Counted from the stretch's first letter, positions 20,673 to 32,426 are shown. The stretch: DNA of 64,000 nt from Bagarius yarrelli (GCA_005784505.1 VCAZ01000003.1:208501-272500); one strand, 5' to 3'. Numbers and translations are program-made. The notes: a model not told the origin generated them from the sequence alone.

Positions 20673-21502
20673 AAAAGTTTTCTATAACACTCTTTTACCG
20701 ATCCTTCTCTTATTTTTTTATTTTATTTTAGAGAATGACGTAAACCAATCAGGGGTTTGGTTGTAATTTCCGAAAGAGAACTGGCTACAAGGAAAGGTGG
20801 TATTAAAAAATCTGCCTTAAATGAAAGTTGCTTTGTCTAGAAAAAAACAGATAGTTGCTTGGGTCAGCCACCATATACAGACATGTTGGAGGAAAAAAAG
20901 AACAAGTAGCGAAACCCACAAAGAAGTTTCAGTGAAGTCCATATTAACTGATACTAGAAGAAAAGGTTAGTGGTCCAGAAACAATGTGTTGCCAGAGGGC
21001 GTTAAGCCAAGGACTCTAAAAAAGGGTCAATAGTGCCACACCTGATCCAGATAATCAGCAGTGAGTAATACAGCAATAGTTGGAAAAACTCAAAGAAAGT
21101 TATTGACAGATCCAAAGAGGGGTTTTATTTGTGTGTATAAATGCCCCCAACTATATACAAATTTGGGTTTTATTTAAGATGGCGCACGGCTGAAGAAATC
21201 CCTAGAAATCAGTGACATATGTACCCACTTTCTTTAAACATAGCACTAGGTGGCCTGGCAGTGCTAGTTTACCCCTTGACGTGATTTAACCCTTGTTCAT
21301 TGTTCCCAAATAGCGTTTACCTTTGATAAGACAGGAAAGCTGCTTACTAAGTGTAAATAAATTAAAGTAAAACATTTATTAAAGCATGTGTGTAAAATAG
21401 TTTATAGAAAGTAGCATATTTCAATGGTGGCTTAAACACTTAGGGATCTGCTAAGCTGCCACTGATGAACCCTTGAGCAAGTGGTGATGGACCCTACTCA
21501 GG
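20673..21502. other. Single-copy non-coding stretch
   Basis: Mixed sequence, no supported gene. A (TTTTA)n-like patch is at 20712-20731. A degenerate SINE scrap (GGATCTGCTAAGCTGCCACT, CCTTGAGCAAG) lies near 21440-21482. Confidence 0.4.
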
Positions 21503-21768
21503 GGGTCACTAAACTCAGTCCAGGAGGGCGGCTTTTCTGCAAGGTTTAGCTTCAACTTGCCCCAACACACCTGCCTGTAACTTTCAATTGTACCTAGCAA
21601 CACCTTGATTAGCTAGTTCAGGAGTTTTTGAATATGGTTGAAGCTAAACTCTGTAGGACACTGGCTTTCCAGGACCATGTTTGGTTAGTTCAGGAGTTTT
21701 TGATTATGGCTTAAGCTTAACTCTGTAGGACACTGGCTTTCCAGGACCATGTTTGGTGACCCAGCTCT
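21503..21768. mobile_element. Palindromic MITE-like element with inner duplication
   Basis: Starts CACTAAACTCAGTCCAGGAG with arms complementary to the end (CCAGGACCATGTTTGGTGAC). It contains AACTTGCCCCAACACACCTG and CTTGATTAGCTAGTTCAGG. Its 72-bp right part is tandemly duplicated (copies starting about 21614 and 21686). Same general family as 28800-28965. Confidence 0.7.
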
Positions 21769-22692
21769 AACCCTATCTTTCCAGTGGGGGTTCTGGATCT
21801 TGACTGACTTTCTACTCTGACTTCAACATATATAAACATTAATATAACCATAATATATGTCTTATATTAAGGTATCATAACTCTGGACTCTGATGAATAT
21901 AGGATGTGACTAATGGTAATGTAGCCTCTGTGTGACCCCCATTCACCAGGGACTGACAAGTCCAATAATCAACATCATGGTTCCTGTAGAAATCATACTG
22001 TCAATCTAAGGACACCAGAAAAGGTTTAATACAGAGGCTACATGGCAATTGCCCTAACAGGAAGCTGGTGTTGGTTTCAGACTCTGTTCCTGCTCTATAA
22101 AGTGCAAAGTTTGTTTTCCACTTGAAAATACCACTGATCCAAAATATATTAGGACTTACTGGTGTAGAATGATGCAGCTTGACAGATTGTTGGTGTTAAT
22201 CCTAAATTGGGTTTGTTCAAGAAAAAGGTTGTGGGTGAAAAAAGCAGGTAGCTGGTGGCATTTTTAGGGGCAAGACCATGGCTGCCAAGATAGCAGACAG
22301 AAGGGTAATGCAAACAAAGAGAAAGTGTAAGTGCAGACAGTGTTTCCAGGATTTAAAGAAAAGAAGGATTATGAAGTGGATAAAGGCTGTACCAAGTGAT
22401 AACAATGCAAAGACTGGCAAGAAAAGTTTCTGGCCTTTTGTGAGGTCTGTATGATGTTTCCTAGCTATGTATAGATGATACTTTTAAATGGTAATACATG
22501 GCTTCATCAAATAAGTGCACAATCCAGGGCACCTCGGGAAACCCTAACATCTGACTATGTAACAGTTTGACTTTAGGTCAAGTGCAAATACATATCGGTT
22601 CTTAAGCTCTGTCACTACATTACGGAAAAAGCATTATAACAATTTGTTAGACAAATATGTAAACGGTAAGTCATGCAGAGGTAGAACCGTCG
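21769..22692. other. Single-copy non-coding stretch
   Basis: Mixed sequence. The words TAGCCTCTGTGTGA (21924) and ATACAGAGGCTACA (22031) are loosely inverse. No gene recognised. Confidence 0.4.
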
Positions 22693-23031
22693 CTAACACA
22701 GATATATCTGGCTGTTAATTAATGAAAACAACATGAGCTGTGGGAGTGAAGGGGCGGTAGTGACCAACTCGGCTGTGCTTAACGAAGTTGGATGAAGCAT
22801 GTTATGAAGATATGAGAATTCAACGACCTTCAGAGGTGAAGGCACGGCCATCAAACATAATTCACATTCATGTCTAATTTGTGCTGGAGTGATGAAAAGC
22901 CCTTGATTAGGTTGCAGAAGATTAAGAGCCCACAGATACGCTGTGAACTCACCACAGTACTTCGCACCGTGCCAGCAAATGTCCCCTGCAGTCCATAAAT
23001 CAAATGTTGGACTGGGGTGAATTCGACACAT
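22693..23031 (-). other. 112-codon frame, doubtful coding
   Basis: An ATG-to-stop frame of 112 codons on the minus strand, the longest outside obvious repeats except one L2-adjacent case. The product contains several Cys, Trp and Leu/Pro segments but no motif, signal peptide or domain I recognise. In 64 kb of AT-rich DNA a frame of this length can arise by chance. I do not call it a gene; it could be an exon or a non-coding transcript only if independent evidence exists. Confidence 0.12.
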
Positions 23032-23924
23032 GGCTCTTAGTTAAGAAATTAAGTTAAATTCAGACCACACAGAGCCAATTTAGACATCATATTGAACTTG
23101 AATCTAACTGTTCTAGCAGTGCTAAACCTTCTTGAATCTTTTAAAGATTTATTCTGGTTAATTGTTAAATAAAATACATGAATACATGTAATGAACACTT
23201 GTGAGGTAAAAATACAGTTTGGAACTTTATTCTGTAGGGTCTGTGTGTTGATTTGGTCATGCTCAATGCATGGGTTTGGACAGATAATTTACAAATTACA
23301 CGAACAGAAAGACTTTTGGAAATGTTCATTACTTTTGCAAAAACGTCCCCGGGTTAAGTAAGTTCGTAATGAGACACTGCATCGAAACGCTAAAGTACAT
23401 GTGCAATCTGTCCAATCGAAAGGTATTACATCACAGGCGGGTGACATCATCGTCCAGGAAGTAATGCTATATAAATCACATTCAGCGGATATGCTGGGGG
23501 TATGACAAGCGGACGTCTCTTCTCTTGGACAACTCATTTCCTCAGGGAAACAAGGAGAGATTTTCTTTAGGTAGTCAAGCTATGTCAAAACGATCTGGGA
23601 ACAAGATACCCAAGTCACCATAGCGCCAAGTCACTGTCCAGTGTTTTGTGTGGGACGTACTATGATGCAAGGACCATGGATCTTGGGGCTGTTAATCCAC
23701 ATAGTAAAATTTGACCAAATGTACATGGTGTAGACCAACCTGCTGCCTTACACATGTCCAAACAGAGGTACCCCAAAGCCAAGACTCCCTTTCTGCCTAG
23801 CTTCAATTACCATTTTTTGCCATTCTTATTTTTCTTTATTTCCCTTTTCTCAAATACACACGTTTATATAGCAATACTTCTGATCGATGACGTCACCTGC
23901 CCATGATGTAATGAGGATGAGTTC
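23032..23924. other. Single-copy non-coding stretch
   Basis: Mixed complexity, no recognised repeat. An 82-codon minus-strand frame (23537-23289) has no known family. Confidence 0.4.
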
Positions 23925-24110
23925 CCTACTAAGTCTGGTTCCTCTCAAGGTTTCTTCCTTCTTCTTCCTTCGCCACAGTCGCCTCCGGCTTGCTCATTAG
24001 GGACAAACTTACACTTTTCACTGTTACTGCATTCTGTGTAAAGCTGCTTTGAGACAATGTCTGTTGTTAAGGTGCTATACAAATAAAATGAAATTGAAAT
24101 GAATTTAACT
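23925..24110 (+). repeat. LINE-like 3' end (Rex/CR1-like?)
   Basis: Best preserved member here: TAAGTCTGGTTCCTCTCAAG, GTTTCTTCCTTC, GCCTCCGGCTTGCTCATTAG, GTAAAGCTGCTTTGAGACAA and TGCTATACAAATAAAATGAA at the end. The terminal AAATAAAATGAAATTG repeats fit a LINE 3' terminus. Clade uncertain. Confidence 0.7.
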
Positions 24111-24119
24111 GTGTAAGTG

Positions 24120-24215
24120 ATATTGGTAGATCATTTGTTTGAGCCTTAGTGCCAGTGAGATGCTACAGCTGGACCGTAACCCGTAAATGCTCAATTGTAT
24201 AAAAAAAAAAATAAA
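24120..24215 (+). repeat. Degenerate tRNA-derived SINE
   Basis: Weak match: GGTAGATCATTTGTTTGAG, AGCTGGACCGTAACCCGTAA and AATGCTCAATTGTATAAAAA. No L2-like tail. Confidence 0.45.
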
Positions 24216-25420
24216 ATAAAAATATGAAAGTGGATTGGACCCTACCTATAAAATTATTTTGTTCTGAAAAGTTTTGAAAAGAATTACCAGGTTAACACAG
24301 GTCGATTCAATAAAGAAGAGACAAATCTGGCCATTAAACAGGTTTTGTCATGGCCACTGAGATACAGATGCCTAAATTGCCTGCTGGACGTTCCAGCTCT
24401 TACGCCATGTTTTGGACCAGGTGTGGGACAGGCCGGGGTGAGAGAGGGCCTGCAATCGGAGACGCTCCACTGGCACCACCTGACAGCTGAGTGAGACGAT
24501 GTGGAGACACACTCAAACTACATGGCACCTTTCCAAGTTTATTTGTTAGCCGCTCTGTGATGCATGCGTGCATGGCCTAACCAGTCACATAGCATTTAAA
24601 CAAAAGGAAAGAGACAGTCAGCGCTGTAAGGACTTAGGGTAGGTATAGAAAACGAAGCAGGAGATTTTGTTGGTTAGCATTGTCAGTTAGTAATAGCATG
24701 AGTCCTTCCTCAGCTCCTTTCGCTCAGATAACAGGCTATGAATGCGCAATGACTTAATGCTTCCCCACCTGCCACTTCACATGTCTTCCTGGGGAAAATG
24801 TGCTCAGCTTATCAGGAACGACGACAAGGCTGAGGACAGGGGATGCTGAGAGAGCGTCGGCGCTGCTTGATAAGTGCTACAGGGAGACAGCACGAGGCAG
24901 GTGTCCTGATTAATTACCTGAGAGGAAGATCACGCTAATCTACCATCATCTGCTGGATCGTGTACTATGCTCTGGTACAGAAATTGCTTAAACACAAACC
25001 ACAATTTAATGCCTGGATTTTGCTTTTAAGTATGTATTTGGTGCAATTTTCTCTAGTGATGGGAAAAATTGGAAAAATTATTTATAGCAGACTTTATTTA
25101 AATATATTATTTATAAATACCTGATTGCATCCAAAACTGGCACCTTATTAAAGCTGTTGCTGAAATGTTTAATGGATCTAAGAGTGCACTAGCAGGTCTG
25201 TTATTGAATCAGTATTTGTGTCAAATAAAATTCTCGGACTACTTAAAATATGTTGTATATCATCCGAGGTGTCAATGTGGATATAGTGCACAATTACAAA
25301 TACTTGGGTGTAAACATTGATGATAAACTGGACAAAGAACAAGGAATAGCTATTCAGGCAGGGCAAATTTTTTTTGGAGGAGGCTGAGGTCCTTCAAATT
25401 CTTCAAAACAATCTGTATTT
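24216..25420. other. Single-copy stretch, possible regulatory DNA
   Basis: 24330-24960 is complex and GC-balanced, with GATA-like words (GCTTATCAGG at 24807, TTGATAAGTGC at 24869) and GATTAATTACCTGAG at 24909. 25000-25400 is AT-rich. No gene recognised; regulatory potential is inference. Confidence 0.35.
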
Positions 25421-25425
25421 TATAT

Positions 25426-25467
<42 letters not shown>

Positions 25468-25480
25468 TATATATATATAT
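25421..25480. repeat. (TA)n microsatellite
   Basis: AT dinucleotides with one GA interruption. It abuts an inverted LINE tail; a second TA tract follows at 25556-25581. Confidence 0.95.
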
Positions 25481-25555
25481 TCAATTCAGTTTTATTTGTA
25501 TAGCACTTTTTACAATGGTGTCACAAAGCAGCTTTACACAATTGAATATATTGTG
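25481..25555 (-). repeat. LINE-like 3' terminus within TA tracts
   Basis: Reverse complement of the end of 23925-24110: CAATTCAGTTTTATTTGTAT, AGCACTTTTTACAATG and AAAGCAGCTTTACACAATTG. It is only the last ~75 bp, flanked on both sides by TA repeats. Confidence 0.75.
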
Positions 25556-25584
25556 TAAATATATATATATATTATATATACATA

Positions 25585-25750
25585 TGTTTATATTTACTGC
25601 ATTTGGGAGACACCCTTATCCAGAGCGACTTACATTTATCTTTTTTATACAACTAAACAATTGGGAGTTAAGGGCCTTGCTTAGGGGCCCAGCAGTGGCT
25701 ACTTTGTGGTGCTGGGATTCGAACCCCAGTCTTCCTATTAGCAGACCACT
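25585..25750 (-). repeat. tRNA-derived SINE
   Basis: ACTGCATTTGGGAGACACCC, TTATCCAGAGCGACTTACAT, TTGCTTAGGGGCCCAGCAG and GATTCGAACCCCAGTCTTCC; ends within the head. Confidence 0.88.
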
Positions 25751-25831
25751 TTTTACTTATCTCAAAGAATATCCTTTGTTTTTGAACAAGACGCTAATTC
25801 ATTAATCTTTCAAGGAACCAACCTGGACAGG

Positions 25832-26044
25832 TTGCGAGTAAATCACAGGGCCACACACACACTCACTCCTTTGGGCAATTTAGAAACACCAATTAACCTA
25901 ACATACATGTTTTTGGACTGTGGGAGGAAACCGGAGTCCTCGGAGTATACCCACACAAGCACCCCTGCTTGGGAATCGAACCCAGGATTACCTCCTTCTT
26001 GCTGTGAGTCAACAATGCTAACCACTAAGCCGCCGTGCTGCCTG
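25832..26044 (-). repeat. DANA/HE1-like tRNA-derived SINE
   Basis: Reverse copy of a second classic fish SINE: GGGCAATTTAGAAACACCAA, TTTTGGACTGTGGGAGGAAA, CTTGGGAATCGAACCCAGGA (B-box complement), CTTGCTGTGAGTCAACAATG and CTAACCACTAAGCCGCCGTG (tRNA-like 5' end). The apparent frames across it on both strands are not genes. Confidence 0.88.
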
Positions 26045-27404
26045 AACGGGACATACTTTTACTAATACAGATACATACGCTAGATACATACACATACTTT
26101 TCCATGTAAATTAACATATTAATAATTTCAATATTTGATATTTTGATATTTCAATTCATTTTAAAGAAATCTAACAATGTTTTTTATTTAACAAAGGTGC
26201 TAAAAAAAAACACATTCGAAAAGCTGTGATTTTTTTGTATAGTCGTCAGAAAATCAGACAGGATGTGACAAGCTGACAAGACGGTTTTAAAAAAGAGTAT
26301 TTGACGAGTTGTATAGCGTGTTTGTGCACCGAGAGCCTCAAGGATCCTAATATGCATTCAGGATGACCGTAATCGGCCCTCTTTTCTCCTGGGCAACTGC
26401 GACTTTCTTTGGCTCGTGCTTTTGTTTCCCCGCGTCAAATTAGATCGATAATAATCAGCATACAAATGACAAGAAAGTGCTTACCTCCTACCATGCTCTC
26501 CAGGCATTACAGATGTACGTAATGTAACTTTATCAGTCATTACTTTACAGAAAGCCCGTTTAGTGGCATCACAGCGAAGCTTGTCACGCATCCTTAGCAA
26601 ACATTCGCCTGAAGACAGCGTTCGTTGCAGTGTCAGCTAATTAAGAGAGCTTTTTTTAATGGCGTTATTACAGTTGCCCACGATGACGCGGCTACCCATG
26701 ATTCACAGAGAGGGGCCGAATACAGACGGCTGTAATGGGATCCGTGTGGGGGGGCTGCTGAGAGTCTATTGTGTGGCATCAGTACGGGGTGCCACTCTTA
26801 TAGACTACAGCTATAGATGGTACATTAATCACTGCAGGGCTTTTTTTTTTTTTTACATTTTCACACCGACTCAGGGCAAAAACTCAACCATCAAAAATAG
26901 ACCATGTTCCATGCTAAAATATCATATTATAATAATAGATAACACTGCCTAAGCTCGAGGTAGTGGAGATAAGTAAGATTATGATATCTTGAACATGCTA
27001 AATGAATCGGTTCAATCAGTTCATGCTAGCTGGCAATGACTAGCATTATTCGCTATATATGGTTACATATATATATATATATATCAGGTTATGTCAGGTT
27101 AATCAAATAGCCTGGCATGTTATTCCAACGTTCAGACATTGTTCTATAAAAAAAAAAATAAAGCGAAAGACACAGCATGCTGATTTAAAAGAGGGGAAAA
27201 GCCTCCAATGTGTTTGTGCGTGGTTTTACTCCATCATGTATAAAAATGCCAAAAAAACTTAACTGTCACCCGGCACAGAATGACACCAGGGAGAAACCAT
27301 AACACATATGGAAAAATTGAAGTGCCAGCGTAGAAGAGAGATTGAGGAGGAAAAAACAGGAACTTGATAGACATGAAGTGGGAAACTGAGAGTAAAAGTG
27401 TAAA
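26045..27404. other. Single-copy stretch, possible regulatory DNA
   Basis: 26320-26830 is complex and non-repetitive (GGATGACCGTAATCGGCC, CAAATTAGATCGATAATAAT, GGCGTTATTACAGTTGC). A short TA tract is at 27066-27084 and a T-run at 26841-26854. A 97-codon frame (26659-26952) crosses the T-run and has no known domain. Confidence 0.35.
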
Positions 27405-27448
<44 letters not shown>

Positions 27449-27481
27449 TAAGAAAGAATAAGAGAGAGAGAGAGAGAGAGA
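27405..27481. repeat. (GA)n microsatellite
   Basis: Purine run with GA units broken by ACAGTAAGAAAGAATA. Apparent Arg/Glu and Leu/Ser frames through it are by-products. Confidence 0.95.
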
Positions 27482-28799
27482 GGAAATCTTGTTGGTCAGC
27501 CATGCTTGACCATGCTCCTTGGAAAGCCCTTCTCTCCCCTTGCGCTTTGGCTTATGTGCTGCATGGAAATGAACCAGCACTTCACTGCTCCACTCGTCCC
27601 CGTAATACACTCTCTGTAGTGGTGACGGCCCACTAATGAGTACACTTCCAGCCATTAGGCCGCTTACGACAGCTAGTGTGCTGCTAAAACCCCAGGGGTT
27701 GCAACGCACCATGTCCTTTAGGCTTTTAAGCCTCCGCACAGTTATATTGCAATGTGTTACATTTTATCGTCCATATAATAATGCTACTTTTAGGGGTGGA
27801 TGATGGGGTTAGGTTTTAAAAATAACCAGAATAGAGAATATGCAAAAAGAGAAAATGAGAATAACTCTGCATGGCCATTTAGTGCCATTTGTATTAGTTA
27901 ATACCAGAAATGTCAATCAATTGGGGAAAAAAAACCTAAATGATGTGATGTAATTTTTTTGTCCTGATAAGGACTAACATACTAGACTGTAAAATAAATA
28001 AGTGCATACAGAAACTGTATATATTTGCTATAGACTCACCTCACCTTCCTTCAGTAGACTTCTGTGGAAGTGGTAGTTTAGTGGTTTAATGGGGTCCTGA
28101 ACTGGGAAATAAAAATTTCCTTGACCTTTTGACATACGAGTCCATTGTGCTATAAAAACATCCTGTACATTTCATAACTCAAGACTTTTGGAATGTTCAG
28201 GTTTCGAAAAGTTCTTATCTATGACGTAATAGTGTGGATAAGCACCGCCTTCGCAGAAGAAGATCGACGCCCTGTTTCGACAACACTGTCTGTTTAGCCC
28301 CACCCACCAATCCGCGCGTGCACGTAATAGGTAAATGTTTTAAAACACTGAAATGTTAGCCAGTCATAGCAGTGAGTGTTTATTCACAGACAATAATCCA
28401 CCATGTTTTAAAAAAGTCTAAGACTGTATGTTTTTTCTTAGGTAAAGGGATGCTGGATATAGAGTGTTTGGTGAACTGGGATATCTGTTTGCTGTCGTTC
28501 TGCCACTCTTATATGTTCACTCAGGTTTATTGATGGTGGTGTGTCTGTGTTACCTTCTGGGTCTCCGTTTAGTCCCCAACTACACTGTCTTTAACTTTTA
28601 CACAACAAAACACTTAATATTACACCCCCCCGCCTCTCTCTCTCTCTGTTTCTCTCTGTGGCCCTGAAGTACCAGTGACCAGTTTCCTGCCCCTTTCCTT
28701 AAATTCAAGGAGTTTTGAGAATAGATTGGGACTTACTCTGCTCCACTGACCCAAAGCTACAGGTAACATTACATTTGATCACTAATACCGTTACCATAA
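27482..28799. other. Single-copy stretch
   Basis: 27500-27760 is complex, GC-balanced and non-repetitive. A SINE head scrap (GGAAGTGGTAGTTTAGTGG) is at 28068-28086. A CT-rich patch is at 28632-28658. No gene recognised. Confidence 0.4.
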
Positions 28800-28965
28800 G
28801 GGTGTCCATACTTGGTCCTGAAGGGCTGGTGTTCTGCAGTTCCAACCCTAATCAAACACATCTGAAACAACTAATCAAGATCTTGCTAGGTATACTTGAA
28901 ACTTACAGGTAGGTGTGCTGAGGCAAGTTGGAGCTAAACTCTGAGATCAGACCCCCCACTGCCAT
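28800..28965. mobile_element. Palindromic MITE-like element
   Basis: GGGTGTCCATACTTGGTCCT, GAAGGGCTGGTGTTCTGCAG, CCCTAATCAAACACATCTGA, CTAATCAAGATCTTGCTAGG and CAAGTTGGAGCTAAACTCTG in order. The two halves are partly complementary and no coding sequence is present, the layout of a widespread fish non-autonomous DNA element. Confidence 0.7.
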
Positions 28966-28984
28966 AAGCTGTAATTAACAACAT

Positions 28985-29075
28985 TTGGTGTCAGTCAGAT
29001 GTGGCTGGGTTCCCTCCTGGGTCTGGTTCCTCTCAAGGTGTTTTCCTTATTTCATTTCAGGCAAAACAACTAAAA
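28985..29075 (+). repeat. LINE-like 3'-end fragment (Rex/CR1-like?)
   Basis: GTGTCAGTCAGATGTGGCTG, GTCTGGTTCCTCTCAAGGTG and TTTTCCTTATTTCATTTCAG follow the same order as 11068-11190. The distal part is missing. Confidence 0.6.
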
Positions 29076-29248
29076 AATGTTTTGAATGCATGTCTATTTA
29101 AACCCAGCCTATTTGATATGTGGGTCAAAAACCGGACAGAAAATAACCTATTACTTTCAAAATATGATGTTTTTTGAGGTAAAAATTCCTGATAACATTA
29201 TAAGTGCAGCTCAGAGAAGAAACCAAGCTAGTTCATGACCACTTTAAA

Positions 29249-29358
29249 GTGTTGGACTGATGATCAATAGATTGTGGGCTCGATTACCAGCACCACCAAG
29301 CTGCCACTACTAGGCTCTGGATAAGAACGTCTGCCAAACTGCAGAAATGCAAATGTAA
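29249..29358 (+). repeat. tRNA-derived SINE, internally deleted
   Basis: AGTGTTGGACTGATGATCAA, TTACCAGCACCACCAAGCTG, then a jump to CTCTGGATAAGAACGTCTGC and GCAAATG. Confidence 0.8.
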
Positions 29359-30170
29359 TGTTCTACCGGTTTAGTGGAGCACCAGTGAAATGGTAAAACA
29401 AAATTTAAAAAAAAAATGTTATACAATACTGAATAAAATTTATAGTAATTATTTAATTACATAAAAGTTCACTATATTGTCAGTTCATGTTTTTGTTAAT
29501 CTATCATATTATTTTTGCAATCTTAGCTTATTAGAATAAAGTGCACATGATAAAGATATTACTGTATTGTTAAGATTGTGTATATTGAGTATATTGTATT
29601 GTTGCTCAGTTTTCTGTCTGTAAGTTCAGTTAAGTTCCAGGCAGAACCAGATCAGTGTGCAGCAGAATGCATGAGCTTAGCTGGCTCCATTTTTTTGCCT
29701 CTACAGGCATGAGGCAGGCATTTTCCCCTTTAATCCTACCAGTTTACAAGACAGCCACTTTATGGGGTCATTGTGAATGGCTGTTTCCCTCCATTTAGCC
29801 AGCGCGCCACACTCATTCCAGCTAGTTTAACGCTGCCATGGCTCCGAGAAGAAGGATTACGCTTGGGCCTGTGTTGCTTTGCAAGGTCCGTGCAGGACAG
29901 CCAGCAGGCGGTCGCTCGTAAGTCGGCTTTTGAACGTACAGGAGACAAATCAATCCAACGCCGCTAACAAGCCTATAAGCAGTGCAGCTAGTTAGCATGA
30001 CGGCGTAGAATAACACAATTAGCTTTCAAGTAGCAGTGCACGTTTCTGCTGGTTAATAAAAGCTGCATTCAAGTAAACATGGTGTATTTTTGTCCCTGTG
30101 GTTTATTATAGTCAGTAAAGCCGCGGCTAACAATATGAAGCTATTGAATTCTGTAGGTTAATTTACTTCT

Positions 30171-30172
<2 letters not shown>
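29359..30172. other. Single-copy stretch, possible regulatory DNA
   Basis: AT-rich to 29600. 29640-30060 is complex and non-repetitive with small overlapping frames on both strands but no recognised protein. It could be a conserved non-coding element; unproven. Confidence 0.35.

Positions 30173-30206
<34 letters not shown>
30173..30206. repeat. (AC)n microsatellite
   Basis: Clean AC run of about 16 units. Confidence 0.95.
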
Positions 30207-30209
<3 letters not shown>

Positions 30210-31353
30210 CGAGCAAATAAAACAAAAACAATTACATGAAAATAAAGTGGAAAAAGAAAAGCTATTAAATCTGTGACCTTTCATGGTGGTGAACCCAAAC
30301 TTGCGTGGCTTTAGTACTCGTGTTAATTTTGTAAGTGTGACCGAATGTGTGCGAGAATAAAAAGTAAAGGCCACTTTGCCATTTAAGGAAAAAAAAAACT
30401 CCAAATGCATGTCTTTTTCTAAGTAGTAATGCATGCATAAGCAGGTACTTGAAATTCCCTGTCAGCAAACATCAGAGAGAAAATTTGCTGCATGAGCAAC
30501 TCGGAGCAGGTTGGTAACGATGAGGCCGGAGGATTCAACCCTGACCAAGTTATTATCCTGCCATCAGATTTTATATTAAAAATGACAACTCTACAACTCT
30601 TCTCCACACCCGCTACACTGGCACACGCCCAGGCGGCTCGCGTGTCCTTCACCGGGACGTAGCTGCTTCGCCTGCTCGGTGTTTTATTTTATATCAATGC
30701 TATTCAAATAATGGAATAAGATGTTCATCTTCAGTCTTTTGTAAGAATATCGTTCGAACTAATTAAGGTTCCCGCTGGGAAGACTGTGAAGCGGCACCGG
30801 GCAAAGAAATACAGAAAAGAAAGCAAGAGAAAAAAAAAAAAAATCCAATTTCATCATAAAGAAGCATAACTGAGAGGGCGGTGGCCAATACCACACAAAA
30901 GCCTGATAAATTCGCAACAGCCGAAGCGCAAAAAAAGCCATTCTTTTACTGGCTATTAAAGCGCCTGTCTGAGATGTTGTGATCTGATTCTCGGGCAGAG
31001 TCTCAGCGCTTTTCCGATCTCCCTGAATTCCAAAGCCGCTCGGTCCATTATCTTTTAATAGGAGGGTGATTGCTCCACAATGCAATCGCTCCTGCTTAGA
31101 GCATCTGCACAATGAGGGGTAAATAAATAAATAAATAAATAAAGCTCCAAAACGACAAACACACACAACAATGAGTGAATGTGCTCACATCATGATTACG
31201 GCATTGATAAAATGTGCCCGCTAAAACGTTCCGGTCCATACAGAGACGCTTAAAAGCCTCCGGAGGCCGACATGAATCCTTGACTACCTCTACCACTATC
31301 ATTATCACTAGTATTATTAGTGATAATAACAGTGCCTGTGTGCATCGGACCAC
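30207..31353. other. Single-copy stretch
   Basis: 30420-30670 and 30880-31300 are complex. An A-run is at about 30830-30842 and an (AAAT)n tract at 31120-31143. Minus-strand frames of 97, 77, 135 and 85 codons lie here, but they cross the AC, A and AAAT tracts and show no known domain. Confidence 0.4.
31120..31143. repeat. (AAAT)n microsatellite
   Basis: About six tetranucleotide units. Confidence 0.95.
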
Positions 31354-32426
31354 AAACAGCTGACTAGCTGAGCGCTAAGTAACCTAAGAGATGACTAGCA
31401 GAGAGCTACATAGCCAAACAGCTGACGGGTGAAAGCTAACTAGTCAAAATTTGTCGAAATAAAAGCTAAAATCTAGAAAAATAGCCAGCTAAAAAGCTTA
31501 GAGATTAATAGCTAGATGAGTGCTAAGTAGCTAACTATCTAACAACTTTATAGCTAAAAAGAAACATCTGACTAGCTACCAGTTAATAGATAAACATATG
31601 ACTAGCTTAAACATTTACCTACTTGAGAGCTAACAAGTTCGACTAGCTAAAAGATAAATGACTTTAAAACTGTCTAGCTGAAAGGTTTAAGCTAATTATC
31701 CCACTAGATGCAGCCTAATAGCTAAATATTTTATTAGCTGAGTGCTCAAAAGCTCAAAAATCTGACTATCTACCAACTAAATAGATATGACTAGCTTAAA
31801 CATTCATTAAGCTTAGGGCTAAATAGCTAAATATTAGACTACCTAACAACTAAACAGCTAATCAACTGATAGCTTAATAGCTGAACATTTGACCAGCTAA
31901 GAGTTAAATGACTTAAAAACTGACAAGCTGACAGCTAAATAGCTATTAACTGACTAGCCAGAGCTAAATGGCTGAAAAATGTCTAGCTAAGCACTACAAT
32001 AAATAATAGAAAAAAGCTAGGAGTTAAAAAGCGCATAACTAAGAGCTTTAAACGGCTAAACATCATCTAGTTAAAAGCTTAAATGCTAAATATCCGACTA
32101 ATAGCTAAACAGCTAATCAACGGACCAGCTGATAGCTTTAGCTGCACATACAACTAGCTGACCGCTACATTAAATAGTTTTAAAAAATTAATTAGCTTAG
32201 AGCTAAATATCTTAAACATCTGACTAGCTGAGAGCTATGAATAGCTAAAAATCTGACTAGCTAAAAGCCTAAAAGACTGACTAAATGAGCGCTAAATAGT
32301 TAAAGGTCTAAACATATGACTAGCTAAAACAGCTTAAACATTCATTTAGATAGGAGATAAAATAGCTGAAACAGCTGACTAGATAAAAGCAAAGTAACTA
32401 AACCAACTGACTAGCTATGTGCTAAT
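31354..32426. repeat. Degenerate AGCT-rich minisatellite, ~1.07 kb
   Basis: The whole interval is built from variants of a unit near 31 bp, approximately GACTAGCTGAGAGCTAAATA followed by GCTAAACATCT. Dozens of GCTAA, TAGCT and GACTAGC words recur with indels. Longer matches about 190 bp apart (TATGACTAGCTTAAACATT at 31595 and 31786) hint at an older higher-order duplication. No frames of note. Composition differs sharply from both flanks. Confidence 0.88.

Noticed and set aside
25843..26065. Coding frames on both strands
   Set aside because: They lie entirely in a DANA/HE1-like SINE.
27266..27739. 157-codon minus-strand frame, the longest in the window
   Set aside because: Its centre is the GA/CT microsatellite at 27405-27481 and the flanks show no known domain. 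The 5' part (27490-27739) is complex and might merit one conservation check.
31354..32426. CRISPR-like array
   Set aside because: Units are degenerate and contiguous, without constant repeats separated by unique spacers, and the host is a vertebrate.
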